Shown here: piece after piece, positions 42,108 to 50,556 of the stretch
How the letters are laid out: every line of letters begins with the position of its first letter
How positions within the stretch are numbered: position 1 is the first letter of the stretch
The notes under the pieces: model-generated
Told to the model about the DNA's origin: nothing
What the model saw: only the letters and a program-made list of their open reading frames with translations
Database searches by the model: none
Origin: Curtobacterium sp. MCJR17_055
GTDB lineage: Bacteria > Actinomycetota > Actinomycetes > Actinomycetales > Microbacteriaceae
Direction of reading: 5' to 3'
Assembly (NCBI RefSeq): GCF_003224335.1
Contig: NZ_QKLF01000003.1
Coordinates: 310,001 to 374,000 of the forward strand
Length of the DNA: 64,000 nucleotides
Translations under genes and position numbers: made by a program

Positions 42108-44542
42108 CCGAGACCAGCCTGAGCCCCGCCGAGCGGTTCGCCGCCGCGAAGGTCCGCCGTCGCTCGCGGAACCTCGAGTTGTTCCGGACCGACCTCCGCT
42201 TCGACCTCGACCCGTTCCAGTTCGCGGCCTGTGACGCGGTCGACCGCGGCAACAGCGTGCTCGTGGCCGCACCGACCGGCGCCGGCAAGACGATCGTGGC
42301 CGAGTTCGCGATCTGGCTGGCGATGCGACAGCCGACCGCGAAGGTGTTCTACACGACGCCGATGAAGGCGCTGAGCAACCAGAAGTACGCCGAGCTCGTG
42401 CAGGCGTACGGCGAGACCGAGGTCGGGCTGCTCACCGGCGACACGAACGTCAACCCCCGGGCCCGCGTCGTCGTGATGACGACCGAGGTCCTGCGGAACA
42501 TGATCTACGCCGACTCGGACCTGCTCGACGACCTGGCGTGGGTGGTGCTCGACGAGGTGCACTACCTCGCCGACCGGTTCCGTGGCGCGGTCTGGGAAGA
42601 GGTCATCCTGCACCTCCCGACCGAGGTCCGGCTGGTGTCGCTCTCCGCGACCGTCAGCAACGCCGAGGAGTTCGGCGACTGGCTGCAGACGGTGCGCGGC
42701 GACACCGACGTCATCGTCTCCGAGGACCGCCCGGTCCCGCTCGAGCAGCACGTGCTCGTCGGGAACAAGATGGTCGACCTCTTCGACTCGTCCGGTGCCG
42801 CGGCGACGAACCGCGTCAACCCCGAGCTCCTCCGGCTCGTCGGCGGCGCCAACCGTCACGGCACGAACGGTCCGCGCGGCCGTCGCGGGCGCCCGGTGTA
42901 CCCGGACCGCCGTGGTCCCCGTGCGGAGAAGGCCCACCGCGAGCAGATCGCGAAGATGCTCGACGAGCGCATGCTCCTGCCGGCGATCTTCTTCGTGTTC
43001 AGCCGGAACGGCTGCGACCAGGGCGTCCGGCACGTCGTGCGCTCGGGGCTGTCGCTGACGACCGCGGACGAGCGGCGTGAGATCCGCGAGACGGCCGAGT
43101 ACCACTGCCGCACCCTGCTCGACGAGGACCTCGCCGTCCTCGGCTACTGGGAGTGGTTGGAGGGGCTCGAGCGCGGGGTCGCCGCACACCACGCCGGGCT
43201 GCTGCCCGCGTTCAAGGAGGTCGTCGAGGACCTGTTCCAGCGCAAGCTCCTCAAGGTCGTCTTCGCCACCGAGACCCTGGCCCTCGGGGTGAACATGCCG
43301 GCGCGCACCGTCGTCCTCGAGAAGCTCGAGAAGTTCAACGGCGAGGCCCGGGTCCCGATCACGCCGGGGGAGTACACGCAGCTCACCGGTCGTGCGGGGC
43401 GTCGGGGGATCGACGTCGAGGGCCACTCGGTCGTGCAGTGGTCGGACGGCCTCGAGCCGCAGGCCGTCGCGTCGCTCGCGAGCCGTCGGACCTACCCGCT
43501 CAACTCGTCGTTCAAGCCGACCTACAACATGGCCGTGAACCTCATCGAGCAGTTCGGCCGCGACCGCACGCGCGAGGTGCTCGAGACCTCGTTCGCGCAG
43601 TTCCAGGCGGACCGGTCCGTCGTCGACCTCGCCCGCAAGGTCCGGTCGCAGCAGGAGTCCCTGGACGGCTACCAGAACGCCATGCAGTGCCACCTCGGTG
43701 ACTTCACGGAGTACGCGGCACTCCGCCGACGGCTGTCGGACCTCGAGCGCTCGAACGTGCCCGGCGGCCGCGAGGCCTCGCACGGGGCCCGCCAGGACCG
43801 CCAGTCCGCGATCACCGAGGTCCGCCGGCAGCTCCAGCGGCACCCGTGCCACGCCTGCCCGGACCGCGAGGCCCACGCCCGCTGGGCGGAGCGCTGGTAC
43901 AAGCTCAAGCGCAGCAACGACAAGCTCGTGCAGCAGATCCGGTCCCGCACGGGCGCGGTCGCGACGACGTTCGACCGCGTGACCGACGTGCTGCTCGCAC
44001 TCGGGTACCTGGTGCAGGACGACTCCGGGGACGTCACGGTGGCGGCCGGCGGTCGGCGGCTGCAGCGCATCTACGGGGACCGCGACCTGCTCGTCGCCGA
44101 GTGCCTCGAGGCCGGCGTGTGGAAGGAACTCACACCCGCGCAGCTCGCCGGGATGGCGGCGACCATCGTCTACCAGCCCCGCCGCGAGGACGCGCCGGGC
44201 ACCGAGCACGCCGTGCCGCGCGGCGCCTTCCGGCCGGCTCTGGACGAGACGCTCACGATCTGGGCCCGCCTGGACGACGTCGAGCGCGACGCCCGGCTCG
44301 CCGGTTCCGAGCCGCCGACACCGGCGATCGCGCTCGGGATGTTCCGGTGGGCCTCCGGGTCCCCGCTCGACGACGTGCTGCGGTCGCTCGACCTCGCCGC
44401 GGGCGACTTCGTCCGCTGGTCGAAGCAGGTCATCGACCTCCTCGACCAGATCCGCAACGCGGGCGACGAGGACCTCGCCCGCACGGCTCGTCGTGCGACG
44501 GACGCGGTGCGCCGCGGCATCGTCGCCTACGCGACGGTCTGA
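42104..44542 (+). CDS. Ski2/Mtr4-like superfamily 2 RNA helicase (HelY type)
   Basis: An 812-residue DExH helicase of the Ski2/HelY class found in actinobacteria next to tatC. RecA1: Walker A APTGAGKTIVAE (about 55-66), TTPMKALSNQKY (Ia), DEVHYL (II), SLSATVSNAEEFGDW (III). RecA2: ATETLALGVNMPARTVV (V) and QLTGRAGRRGIDVEG (VI). The middle contains a basic Gly/Arg-rich insert near 250-275. The last 300 residues are helical, ending in a DSHCT-like domain. CHACPDREAH recalls a zinc or Cys pair. Role is likely RNA turnover or structured-RNA remodelling. Confidence 0.93.
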   Translation: MTETSLSPAERFAAAKVRRRSRNLELFRTDLRFDLDPFQFAACDAVDRGNSVLVAAPTGAGKTIVAEFAIWLAMRQPTAKVFYTTPMKALSNQKYAELVQAYGETEVGLLTGDTNVNPRARVVVMTTEVLRNMIYADSDLLDDLAWVVLDEVHYLADRFRGAVWEEVILHLPTEVRLVSLSATVSNAEEFGDWLQTVRGDTDVIVSEDRPVPLEQHVLVGNKMVDLFDSSGAAATNRVNPELLRLVGGANRHGTNGPRGRRGRPVYPDRRGPRAEKAHREQIAKMLDERMLLPAIFFVFSRNGCDQGVRHVVRSGLSLTTADERREIRETAEYHCRTLLDEDLAVLGYWEWLEGLERGVAAHHAGLLPAFKEVVEDLFQRKLLKVVFATETLALGVNMPARTVVLEKLEKFNGEARVPITPGEYTQLTGRAGRRGIDVEGHSVVQWSDGLEPQAVASLASRRTYPLNSSFKPTYNMAVNLIEQFGRDRTREVLETSFAQFQADRSVVDLARKVRSQQESLDGYQNAMQCHLGDFTEYAALRRRLSDLERSNVPGGREASHGARQDRQSAITEVRRQLQRHPCHACPDREAHARWAERWYKLKRSNDKLVQQIRSRTGAVATTFDRVTDVLLALGYLVQDDSGDVTVAAGGRRLQRIYGDRDLLVAECLEAGVWKELTPAQLAGMAATIVYQPRREDAPGTEHAVPRGAFRPALDETLTIWARLDDVERDARLAGSEPPTPAIALGMFRWASGSPLDDVLRSLDLAAGDFVRWSKQVIDLLDQIRNAGDEDLARTARRATDAVRRGIVAYATV

Positions 44543-44553
44543 CGGGAGGCCCG
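44542..44553 (+). promoter_or_regulatory. Half of the terminator motif used as ribosome-binding site of lnt
   Basis: ACGGGAGGCCCG lies directly between the helicase stop and lnt GTG. GGGAGG is 5 nt from the start codon, an ideal Shine-Dalgarno. The complementary arm of the dispersed hairpin family is absent here. Confidence 0.55.
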
Positions 44554-46134
44554 GTGACGGTCCTCGCCACACCCGTGCGTCCGGTGCGTGCGTCCGTCGA
44601 ACGGTGGCGGCCCGGGACGGCGGGCGACGCGCTCACCGCGGCCCTGCCCCTCGCGCAGGCGCTGCCGCTGTCGGTCGTCGGCGGACTCCTGTTCGCCCTG
44701 TCGTTCCCGTCCCCGGGCTGGTGGTTCCTCGCGTACCCGGCGGTCGCGTGCCTCCTGCTCGCCGCGATGGGGCAGCGGGCCCGCCGCGCCTCGTGGCTCG
44801 GGTTCGTCGCCGGCGTCGCGTTCTGGGTGCCGGTGATCTCGTGGGCCGGACGGTACCTCGGACCGGTGCCCTGGTTCGCGCTCGCGCTGCTCGAGGCGGC
44901 GCTCTTCGCCCTCGGCACGGTGGCGATCGCCCTCGCGTACCGGTGGGTGGGGCGCGTCGTGACCTCCACCGCCGGACGCATGTGGGGCCTCCCGGCCGTG
45001 GTCGCAGCGCTCTGGACCGGGCGCGAGTGGTTCTCCGGCAGCTGGCCCTACGGCGGGTTCGCGTGGGGTCGGGTCGGCCTGTCCCAGTCCCAGGGCCCGT
45101 TCACGCACCTCGCCGCGTACGTCGGCGTCCTCGGACTGAGCTTCATCGTCGTCTACTGCGTCGCCGTCGTGGTCTCGCTCGGACTCGTCGGCGGGCTCCG
45201 CCTGTCAGTCCGCGTCGCGACCGCCGGCCTGCTCGTCTCGGTGGTCCTGGCGGTGCCCGCGTGGCCGACGGCGGTCGACGGCACGGTGCGGGTCGAGGCC
45301 GTCCAGGGCAACGGGCCCGCCGGCTACTTCGACGGCGCCGAACCCGGCGACGTCCTCCGGTCGCAGGTCGCGGCGACCGACGTCGAGGCCCGCGGCGTCG
45401 ACCTCGTCGTGTGGCCGGAGGCGGCGGCGGAGTACGACCCCCGTCGCGAACCGGTCATCGCGTCCGCGCTCGACGCCGTCGTGCGGAGCGTCGGGGCCCC
45501 GCTGGTCGCCGGCGGTGTGACGCAGACCGCGTCCGGGGTCCTGCACAACACCTCGTTCGTGTGGGACGACGACGGCTGGGGGGCCTCGTACGACAAGAAG
45601 CGGCCGGTCCCGTTCGGGGAGTACGTCCCGGACCGGTGGTTCTACTCGAAGCTCGCCCCGTCGCTGATCGGGCTCCTGCAGCGCGACTACACCCCGGGGA
45701 CGAAGCCGAACGTGCTGCCGGTCGCCGGCATCCGCGCCGGCGTGATGATCTGCTTCGACGTGGTGGATGACGGCCTGACGGCGGACCTGGCGGACGGGGG
45801 AGCGCAGGTGATCCTGGCGCAGACGAACAACGCCGACTTCGACGGGACCGACGAGAACCTCCAGCAGCTCGAGATCGCCCGGATGCGGGCCGTCGAGACC
45901 GGACGGTCGCTCGTGAACATCTCCACCGTCGGCGCATCTCAGGTCATCGACCCGAGCGGTCGGACCATCGACCGGGTCCCGGCGTACACCGCGAGTTCGA
46001 TGGTGACGGACGTCCCGCTCGGCACGTCGACCACGCCGGCGACCGTCGCGTCGGGGAACATCACGCTCGCGCTGTCGCTCGGCGGTCTGCTCGTCCTGCT
46101 CGCCTGCGCTCCGTGGGGACACCGCCGCCGCTGA
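44554..46134 (+). CDS. lnt: Apolipoprotein N-acyltransferase
   Basis: A 526-residue membrane enzyme that adds the third acyl chain to the N-terminal Cys of lipoproteins. About six N-terminal helices (to about 235) precede the extracytoplasmic nitrilase domain. The catalytic Glu is in VVWPEAAAEY, Lys in YDKKRPVPFGEYVP, Cys in GVMICFDVVDD. A final helix (LALSLGGLLVLLACAPW) closes the fold. No polyprenol-phosphate mannosyltransferase (Ppm1) gene follows, unlike mycobacteria. The FKBP lipoprotein upstream is a possible substrate. Confidence 0.93.
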   Translation: MTVLATPVRPVRASVERWRPGTAGDALTAALPLAQALPLSVVGGLLFALSFPSPGWWFLAYPAVACLLLAAMGQRARRASWLGFVAGVAFWVPVISWAGRYLGPVPWFALALLEAALFALGTVAIALAYRWVGRVVTSTAGRMWGLPAVVAALWTGREWFSGSWPYGGFAWGRVGLSQSQGPFTHLAAYVGVLGLSFIVVYCVAVVVSLGLVGGLRLSVRVATAGLLVSVVLAVPAWPTAVDGTVRVEAVQGNGPAGYFDGAEPGDVLRSQVAATDVEARGVDLVVWPEAAAEYDPRREPVIASALDAVVRSVGAPLVAGGVTQTASGVLHNTSFVWDDDGWGASYDKKRPVPFGEYVPDRWFYSKLAPSLIGLLQRDYTPGTKPNVLPVAGIRAGVMICFDVVDDGLTADLADGGAQVILAQTNNADFDGTDENLQQLEIARMRAVETGRSLVNISTVGASQVIDPSGRTIDRVPAYTASSMVTDVPLGTSTTPATVASGNITLALSLGGLLVLLACAPWGHRRR

Positions 46135-46190
46135 CCTGCCATCCGGGGCCGCGCCGTGCACTGGGAACCGACTGTGAATGCCACCCCTCC

Positions 46191-46216
46191 GGAACGAAAG
46201 GCGGGTGGTGTGGGTT
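46191..46216 (+). promoter_or_regulatory. Candidate SigR/SigH-type promoter of rbpA
   Basis: GGAAC, 18 nt, GTT: this matches the GGAAT-N18-GTT pattern of oxidative-stress ECF sigma factors, which control rbpA in Streptomyces. The GTT ends 31 nt before ATG. Confidence 0.5.
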
Positions 46217-46247
46217 GGACCGGAGGAACGAGCGAGAGGAGTCGGAC

Positions 46248-46598
46248 ATGGCTGATCGGAGTCTCCGAGGCATGCGGCTCGGGAGCCAGAGCCTCCAGAG
46301 CGAGGACGGTGTCGAGCTCTCCGAGCGGAAGCGTGCCGTCTACCAGGCGGTCTCGGGAGAGACCTTCGACATCGTCTTCTCCGCCGAGGCAGAGGTCCCG
46401 GCCGTCTGGTCGGACCCGCGCACCGGGATGGAAGGACGACTGCTCGGCGACGACGGCACCCCCGTCGAGGTCGCCGCAGAGGACGTCAAGGCGCCGAGGA
46501 CCCACTGGGACATGCTGCTCGAACGGCGCTCCAGGGAAGAACTCGAGGAGCTGCTGCAGGAACGCCTGCAGGTGCTCCGTGCCCGCCGCGGCGCGTAG
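46248..46598 (+). CDS. rbpA: RNA polymerase-binding protein RbpA
   Basis: A 116-residue actinobacterial factor that binds RNA polymerase and group 1 sigma factors, stabilising open complexes. The N-terminal tail MADRSLRGMRLGSQSLQSED is characteristic. The core domain (about 30-80) has Cys replaced by hydrophobic residues (TFDIVFSAEAEVPAVW), so there is no zinc site. The basic linker and sigma-interaction helix are KAPRTHWDMLLERRSREELE. GGA-rich site GAGAGGAG lies 6-13 nt upstream of ATG. A terminator follows at 46611. Confidence 0.93.
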   Translation: MADRSLRGMRLGSQSLQSEDGVELSERKRAVYQAVSGETFDIVFSAEAEVPAVWSDPRTGMEGRLLGDDGTPVEVAAEDVKAPRTHWDMLLERRSREELEELLQERLQVLRARRGA

Positions 46599-46610
46599 GC
46601 GTCGCGCGGC

Positions 46611-46660
46611 ACACACGACGACGGCCCGCTCCCTGATGGGAGCGGGCCGTCGTCGTGTGT
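46611..46660. terminator. Bidirectional terminator between rbpA and the SPFH gene
   Basis: Perfect 23-bp stem (46611-46633 with 46638-46660) and TGAT loop. It lies 12 nt after the rbpA stop and 3 nt from the SPFH stop, serving convergent transcripts. Confidence 0.85.
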
Positions 46661-46663
46661 CGG

Positions 46664-47869
46664 TCAGACCGCGGGGGAGCGGTCCTCGCCCTGCGCCTGC
46701 CCGTCGGTCGAGCCGGCTTGCTCGTCCGTCCGGAACTGGGCGCGGGTCGCGTCGGCGGCGGCCGCGAGCTTCTCGTCGACGCTCCGGTCCGACTCGGCGA
46801 GGCGGTCCGCCAGCGCGGACTCCGGCACGATGTCCGCCGCGGTGGCGTCCGCGCTCCGGGCCGCGGTGCCGCTCCCGGTCGTCGCGGCGGTGGTGGTCAC
46901 GAGGCTCTCGCCCGCGAGCTTGGAGATCTTCTCGAGGAAGTCGCCGCTGCCCACCGGGCCGGCTGCGGGCGCACCGCCGGTCCGCGTGGCGCTGAAGCCC
47001 TTCGCGATGCCGGAGAGCGCCTCGGTGAACTCGCTCGGGATCATCCAGAGCTTGTTCGACGTGCCCTCGGCGATCTTCGGCAGCATCTGGAGGTACTGGT
47101 AGGACAGCAGCTTCTCGTCCGGGTCTCCGGTGTGGATGGCGTCGAACACCGTCGCGATCGCCTGCGCCTCACCCTCGGCGCGGAGGACCTGGGCCTTCGC
47201 GTCACCCTCCGCCGCGAGGATCGCCGCCTGCCGCTGGCCCTCGGCCTCGAGGATCTGGGACTGCTTCGTGCCCTCGGCCTGCAGGATCGCGGCACGACGG
47301 CTCCGCTCGGCACGCAGCTGCTGCTCCATCGCGTCCTGGATGGACACGGGCGGCTCGATGGCCTTCAGCTCGACACGGCCGACGCGGATGCCCCACTTGC
47401 CGGTCGCCTCGTCGAGCACGACGCGGAGCTGCCCGTTGATGTTGTCGCGGCTGGTCAGGGCCTCTTCGAGGTTGAGCCCACCGACGACGTTGCGGAGCGT
47501 GGTCGTGGTGAGCTGCTCGACGGCGCCGAGGTAGTTCGCGATCTCGTACGTGGCGGCGCGGGCGTCGGTGACCTGGAAGTACACGACGGTGTCGATCGAG
47601 ACGACGAGGTTGTCCTCGGTGATCACCGGCTGGGGCGGGAACGAGACGACCTGCTCGCGCATGTCGAGCAGCGGCCGGAGACGGTCGATGAACGGCACGA
47701 GCAGGTTCAACCCCGGGCTGAGGGTCTTGTGGTACTTGCCGAGCCGTTCGACGATGCCGGCGGTGGCCTGGGGGACGATCCGGATGGCCTTGGCGAGGAC
47801 GACGATCACGAAGACCACGACGACGGCGATGAGGACGATCAGGACGACCGTCCCGGTGGACAGGGTCAT
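46664..47869 (-). CDS. SPFH/band-7 (stomatin-like) membrane protein
   Basis: A 401-residue member of the SPFH superfamily that forms ring oligomers at the membrane. The N-terminal helix (GTVVLIVLIAVVVVFVIVVL) anchors it. The SPFH domain runs from IVPQATAGIVERLGKYHKTL to about residue 190 and contains SLDTVVYFQVTDARAATYEI-like features. A long helical stretch rich in EAEGQRQAAILAAEGDAKAQ repeats follows, ideal for coiled-coil assembly. The last 110 residues are polar. ATGA overlap with the NfeD-like gene, the classic membrane-quality-control pair. Confidence 0.9.
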   Translation of the reverse strand: MTLSTGTVVLIVLIAVVVVFVIVVLAKAIRIVPQATAGIVERLGKYHKTLSPGLNLLVPFIDRLRPLLDMREQVVSFPPQPVITEDNLVVSIDTVVYFQVTDARAATYEIANYLGAVEQLTTTTLRNVVGGLNLEEALTSRDNINGQLRVVLDEATGKWGIRVGRVELKAIEPPVSIQDAMEQQLRAERSRRAAILQAEGTKQSQILEAEGQRQAAILAAEGDAKAQVLRAEGEAQAIATVFDAIHTGDPDEKLLSYQYLQMLPKIAEGTSNKLWMIPSEFTEALSGIAKGFSATRTGGAPAAGPVGSGDFLEKISKLAGESLVTTTAATTGSGTAARSADATAADIVPESALADRLAESDRSVDEKLAAAADATRAQFRTDEQAGSTDGQAQGEDRSPAV

Positions 47870-48339
47870 TGGCCAGCCTTCTGTTCGGTGCGGACGACGG
47901 CTGTGGAGCCCTCGATGGACTCGACGACCACGCGGGTGCCGAGTGGTGGTGTGCGGTCGGTGGTGCCGGGAGCGAAGCGCGCGCTCCAGGTCTCACCGTT
48001 GGCCAGGCGGACCTGACCGGGACCGGAGGACGTGAACGCGAGCGCGACCGTGCCGCTCATCCCGACCAGGCCGTCGATACCGGTCCGGTGCGGGTCGGCA
48101 CCGCGGTTCAGCGCTCGGAGCACCCGAGGACGCACGACGGCGAGCAGCAGCAGCGCGAGCACCGCGGCGATGAGCGTCGACAGCCACCACTCGGCGTCGA
48201 GCAGTGCGGCGACCAGGCCGCCGGCTGCCCCGGCAGCGAGCATGATGAAGACGAAGTCGAGGGTGAACACCTCGACCACCCCCAGGACGAGCACCAGTGC
48301 GATCCACACGATCACCTGCGTCCATTCCGTGACGTCCAC
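47866..48339 (-). CDS. NfeD-like membrane protein
   Basis: A 157-residue NfeD1b-type protein: three to four N-terminal helices (VIVWIALVLVLGVVEVFTLD, IMLAAGAAGGLVAALL, LIAAVLALLLLAVVRP) followed by a C-terminal OB-fold domain (GMSGTVALAFTSSGPGQVRL ending STAVVRTEQ). NfeD and SPFH proteins act together, possibly in membrane microdomain upkeep. GTG at 48339 has GGGAGGGAG 5 to 13 nt upstream; its stop overlaps the SPFH ATG. Confidence 0.9.
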   Translation of the reverse strand: MDVTEWTQVIVWIALVLVLGVVEVFTLDFVFIMLAAGAAGGLVAALLDAEWWLSTLIAAVLALLLLAVVRPRVLRALNRGADPHRTGIDGLVGMSGTVALAFTSSGPGQVRLANGETWSARFAPGTTDRTPPLGTRVVVESIEGSTAVVRTEQKAGQ

Positions 48340-48546
48340 GCGATCTCCCTCCCCGTACATCGCGCGCGGCGGTCGCTGCGTCGCGACGTCCGGTTTTGTC
48401 CGACCAACGTACCAGCGCCCTCCGGCGAGGCGACTGGTGGCCCCTACGGCGGCGCGGGTACCGGGCTGGCCGCGCCGCGCCTTGGTAGGCTCGATGCCGC
48501 CCGGGACGACCAGGACCGGCGCCGCCCCACGACAGGAGACACCACT

Positions 48547-49308
48547 GTGAGCAGCCCCCTCGCCCCCGGATCCCTCGACGGCACGCGCGCCCTCGTCACC
48601 GGGTCCTCCCGCGGCATCGGAGCGGACACGGTCGGGTACCTGGCAGAGGCCGGCGCCAAGGTCGTCGTGAACTACCGCAACAAAGCGCGTCGTGCCGAGC
48701 AGATCGCAGAGAAGATCGTCGCGGCCGGGGGAGCGGCGCTCGCCCTCGGGGCCGACCTCACCGACCACGACTCCGTGCAGGCGATGGTCGACGCGGTCGT
48801 GCAGGAGTGGGGCGGCATCGACCTGCTCGTGCTCAACGCCTCCGGCGGCATGGAGTCCGGCATGGGCGACGACTACGCGCTGCGACTCAACCGCGACGCG
48901 CAGGTCGACATGCTGCAGACCGCCGTGCCGCACATGCCCGCCGGGTCCCGCGTCGTCTTCGTCACGAGCCACCAGGCCCACTTCGTCGAGACCGCCGAGA
49001 CGCTGCCCGAGTACCTCCCGGTCGCGAAGAGCAAGCGCGCCGGCGAACTCGCCCTGCGTGAGCTCCTGCCGCAGCTCGAGGCCGCGGGCATCGAGTTCGT
49101 CACCGTCTCCGGCGACATGATCGAGGGCACCATCACGGCGACCCTGCTCAACCGCATCAACCCCGGCGCCATCGAGGGTCGCCGCGAGGCGGTCGGCAAG
49201 CTCTACAGCGTGTCCGAGTTCGCCGCCGAGATCGCCCTCGCCGCGGTGGAGCCGATCCCCGCCGACCACACGAAGCTCGTCGGGGACGTCAGCTCCTTCA
49301 CGAGCTGA
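48547..49308 (+). CDS. Short-chain dehydrogenase/reductase, non-canonical active site
   Basis: A 253-residue Rossmann-fold SDR. The cofactor site is RALVTGSSRGIGADTVG, and LLVLNASGGMESG takes the NNAG position. The catalytic Ser is probably in VVFVTSHQAHF. Where most SDRs have YxxxK, this protein has VAKSK: the Lys is kept but Tyr is replaced by Val, with a Tyr three residues before it (EYLPVAKSK). Activity may therefore be altered. CAGGAG lies 8 nt upstream of GTG. Confidence 0.88.
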   Translation: MSSPLAPGSLDGTRALVTGSSRGIGADTVGYLAEAGAKVVVNYRNKARRAEQIAEKIVAAGGAALALGADLTDHDSVQAMVDAVVQEWGGIDLLVLNASGGMESGMGDDYALRLNRDAQVDMLQTAVPHMPAGSRVVFVTSHQAHFVETAETLPEYLPVAKSKRAGELALRELLPQLEAAGIEFVTVSGDMIEGTITATLLNRINPGAIEGRREAVGKLYSVSEFAAEIALAAVEPIPADHTKLVGDVSSFTS

Positions 49309-49355
49309 GCCGTCGGCCCTCGCCGTCGCGCGGCGCGTGCGTCGCACCCGGCGGC

Positions 49356-49361
49356 TAGCGT
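49356..49361 (+). promoter_or_regulatory. -10 element, leaderless NUDIX start
   Basis: TAGCGT, then 7 nt, then GTG at 49369. Confidence 0.5.
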
Positions 49362-49368
49362 CGGTGCC

Positions 49369-49821
49369 GTGACTGCTGCACACGGCCTGCGCCGGACCTC
49401 CCGGATCCTCCTGCTCGACCCTGACGGACGCGTGTTCCTCATGGACACGAAGGCGCCGTCCTCCGACGGCGCGCACCGGTGGATCACCCCGGGCGGCGGC
49501 GTCGACCCGGGGGAGTCACACCGGGACGCGGCGGTCCGGGAGCTCCGCGAGGAGACCGGCATCGTCATCACCGACCCGGGGGAGCCGGTGTGGTCCTGGG
49601 ACTTCGCGGTCACGTGGGACCAGGCCGACCACGACCGCGGGCACGCGGAGTTCTACGTCGTCCGTACGGCGGGCTTCACGTTGTCCGACGCCGAGTGGAC
49701 GGACGACGAACGTGTCGACATCCTGGCGGCCCGGTGGTGGACGGCGGACGAACTCGAGGCGACGGACGAGCCGTTCGAGCCAGCGGAGCTCCCGGAACTG
49801 GTGCGCCGGTCCGTGCGCTGA
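49369..49821 (+). CDS. NUDIX hydrolase
   Basis: A 150-residue pyrophosphohydrolase. The Nudix box GGGVDPGESHRDAAVRELRE with EETG after it is complete (about 44-66), with the metal-binding REExxE Glu residues. Substrates may be nucleotide sugars, oxidised nucleotides or (di)nucleoside polyphosphates. It stands alone with its own leaderless promoter. Confidence 0.9.
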   Translation: MTAAHGLRRTSRILLLDPDGRVFLMDTKAPSSDGAHRWITPGGGVDPGESHRDAAVRELREETGIVITDPGEPVWSWDFAVTWDQADHDRGHAEFYVVRTAGFTLSDAEWTDDERVDILAARWWTADELEATDEPFEPAELPELVRRSVR

Positions 49822-49970
49822 CGCAGCGCTCGGTGCCGCCGCTCGCGCGATCGGTGTGTCCCCAGTTCGTGGGTGCCTGCGCCGCTTTCCGGACACCGGA
49901 CCGCCGTGTCAGTACGTTCAGAGTCGACCAATCGTCAGCGACCTGACGTCATCCTCGCACCGGAGTCATC

Positions 49971-50249
49971 ATGACCAACACCACCAACCCGTACCAGAGC
50001 ACGGCGCAGAGCAGCCAGAAGTTCAGCACGCTCGCGATCGTCGGCTTCGTGCTCGCCTTCGTCATCAACATCGCGGGCCTCGTCGTCAGCCTCATCGCCC
50101 TGTCGCAGATCAAGCGCACGGGGGAGCGCGGCCGCGGCCTGGCGATCGCCGGTGTCATCATCTCCGTCCTGTCGCTCGTCATCGGCATCTTCTCGTCGAT
50201 CGCGTTCTTCAACGCGGCCGCGAACATGAACACCGCGCTGGGCTTCTGA
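49971..50249 (+). CDS. DUF4190-type small membrane protein
   Basis: A 92-residue protein with a polar N-terminus (TNTTNPYQSTAQSSQKF) and two transmembrane helices (STLAIVGFVLAFVINIAGLV and LAIAGVIISVLSLVIGIFSS) joined by the family signature SLIALSQIKRTGERGRGLAI. Function is unknown. The second helix ends in an FFNAAANMN tail. It is isolated between terminators. Confidence 0.85.
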   Translation: MTNTTNPYQSTAQSSQKFSTLAIVGFVLAFVINIAGLVVSLIALSQIKRTGERGRGLAIAGVIISVLSLVIGIFSSIAFFNAAANMNTALGF

Positions 50250-50265
50250 CCACTGCGATCGAACG

Positions 50266-50304
50266 ACGGGAGGCCCGTGGCGGAACTCGCCACGGGCCTC
50301 CCGT
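50266..50304 (+). terminator. Intrinsic terminator after the DUF4190 gene
   Basis: Perfect 17-bp stem (50266-50282 with 50288-50304), arm ACGGGAGGCCCGTGGCG and a 5-nt loop. Member of the ACGGGAGG family. Confidence 0.8.
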
Positions 50305-50350
50305 CTGTCCGGGAACGAGCGGTCCCTGCGACCATCGAGCGACCGCGGCG

Positions 50351-50356
50351 TAGCGT
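50351..50356 (+). promoter_or_regulatory. -10 element, leaderless start of acidic peptide
   Basis: TAGCGT, then 7 nt, then ATG at 50364. Confidence 0.5.
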
Positions 50357-50363
50357 CACCGAC

Positions 50364-50525
50364 ATGACGTACAGCCAGCCGGACCCGGCAGAAGAGACCA
50401 CGCAGGCCGACGAGCCCCAGCAGCCCGACACGGACCACACCGTCGAAGAGCAGGGCGAGGAGAACGCAGCCCTCGAGATCGACAGCTCGGACGTGCCGAC
50501 CTCGTCCGACGACTCGTCGAACTAG
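50364..50525 (+). CDS. Small acidic, disordered hypothetical protein
   Basis: A 53-residue protein made almost only of Asp, Glu, Ser, Thr, Pro and Gln with no Lys or Arg. It has no family I know, no membrane segment and is surely unstructured alone. A leaderless -10 directly in front supports that it is a real gene. It might act as a nucleic-acid mimic or charge spacer; that is speculation. Confidence 0.6.
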   Translation: MTYSQPDPAEETTQADEPQQPDTDHTVEEQGEENAALEIDSSDVPTSSDDSSN

Positions 50526-50556
50526 GGCAGCACCCGCGGACGCCTGGCAGCGGCGC

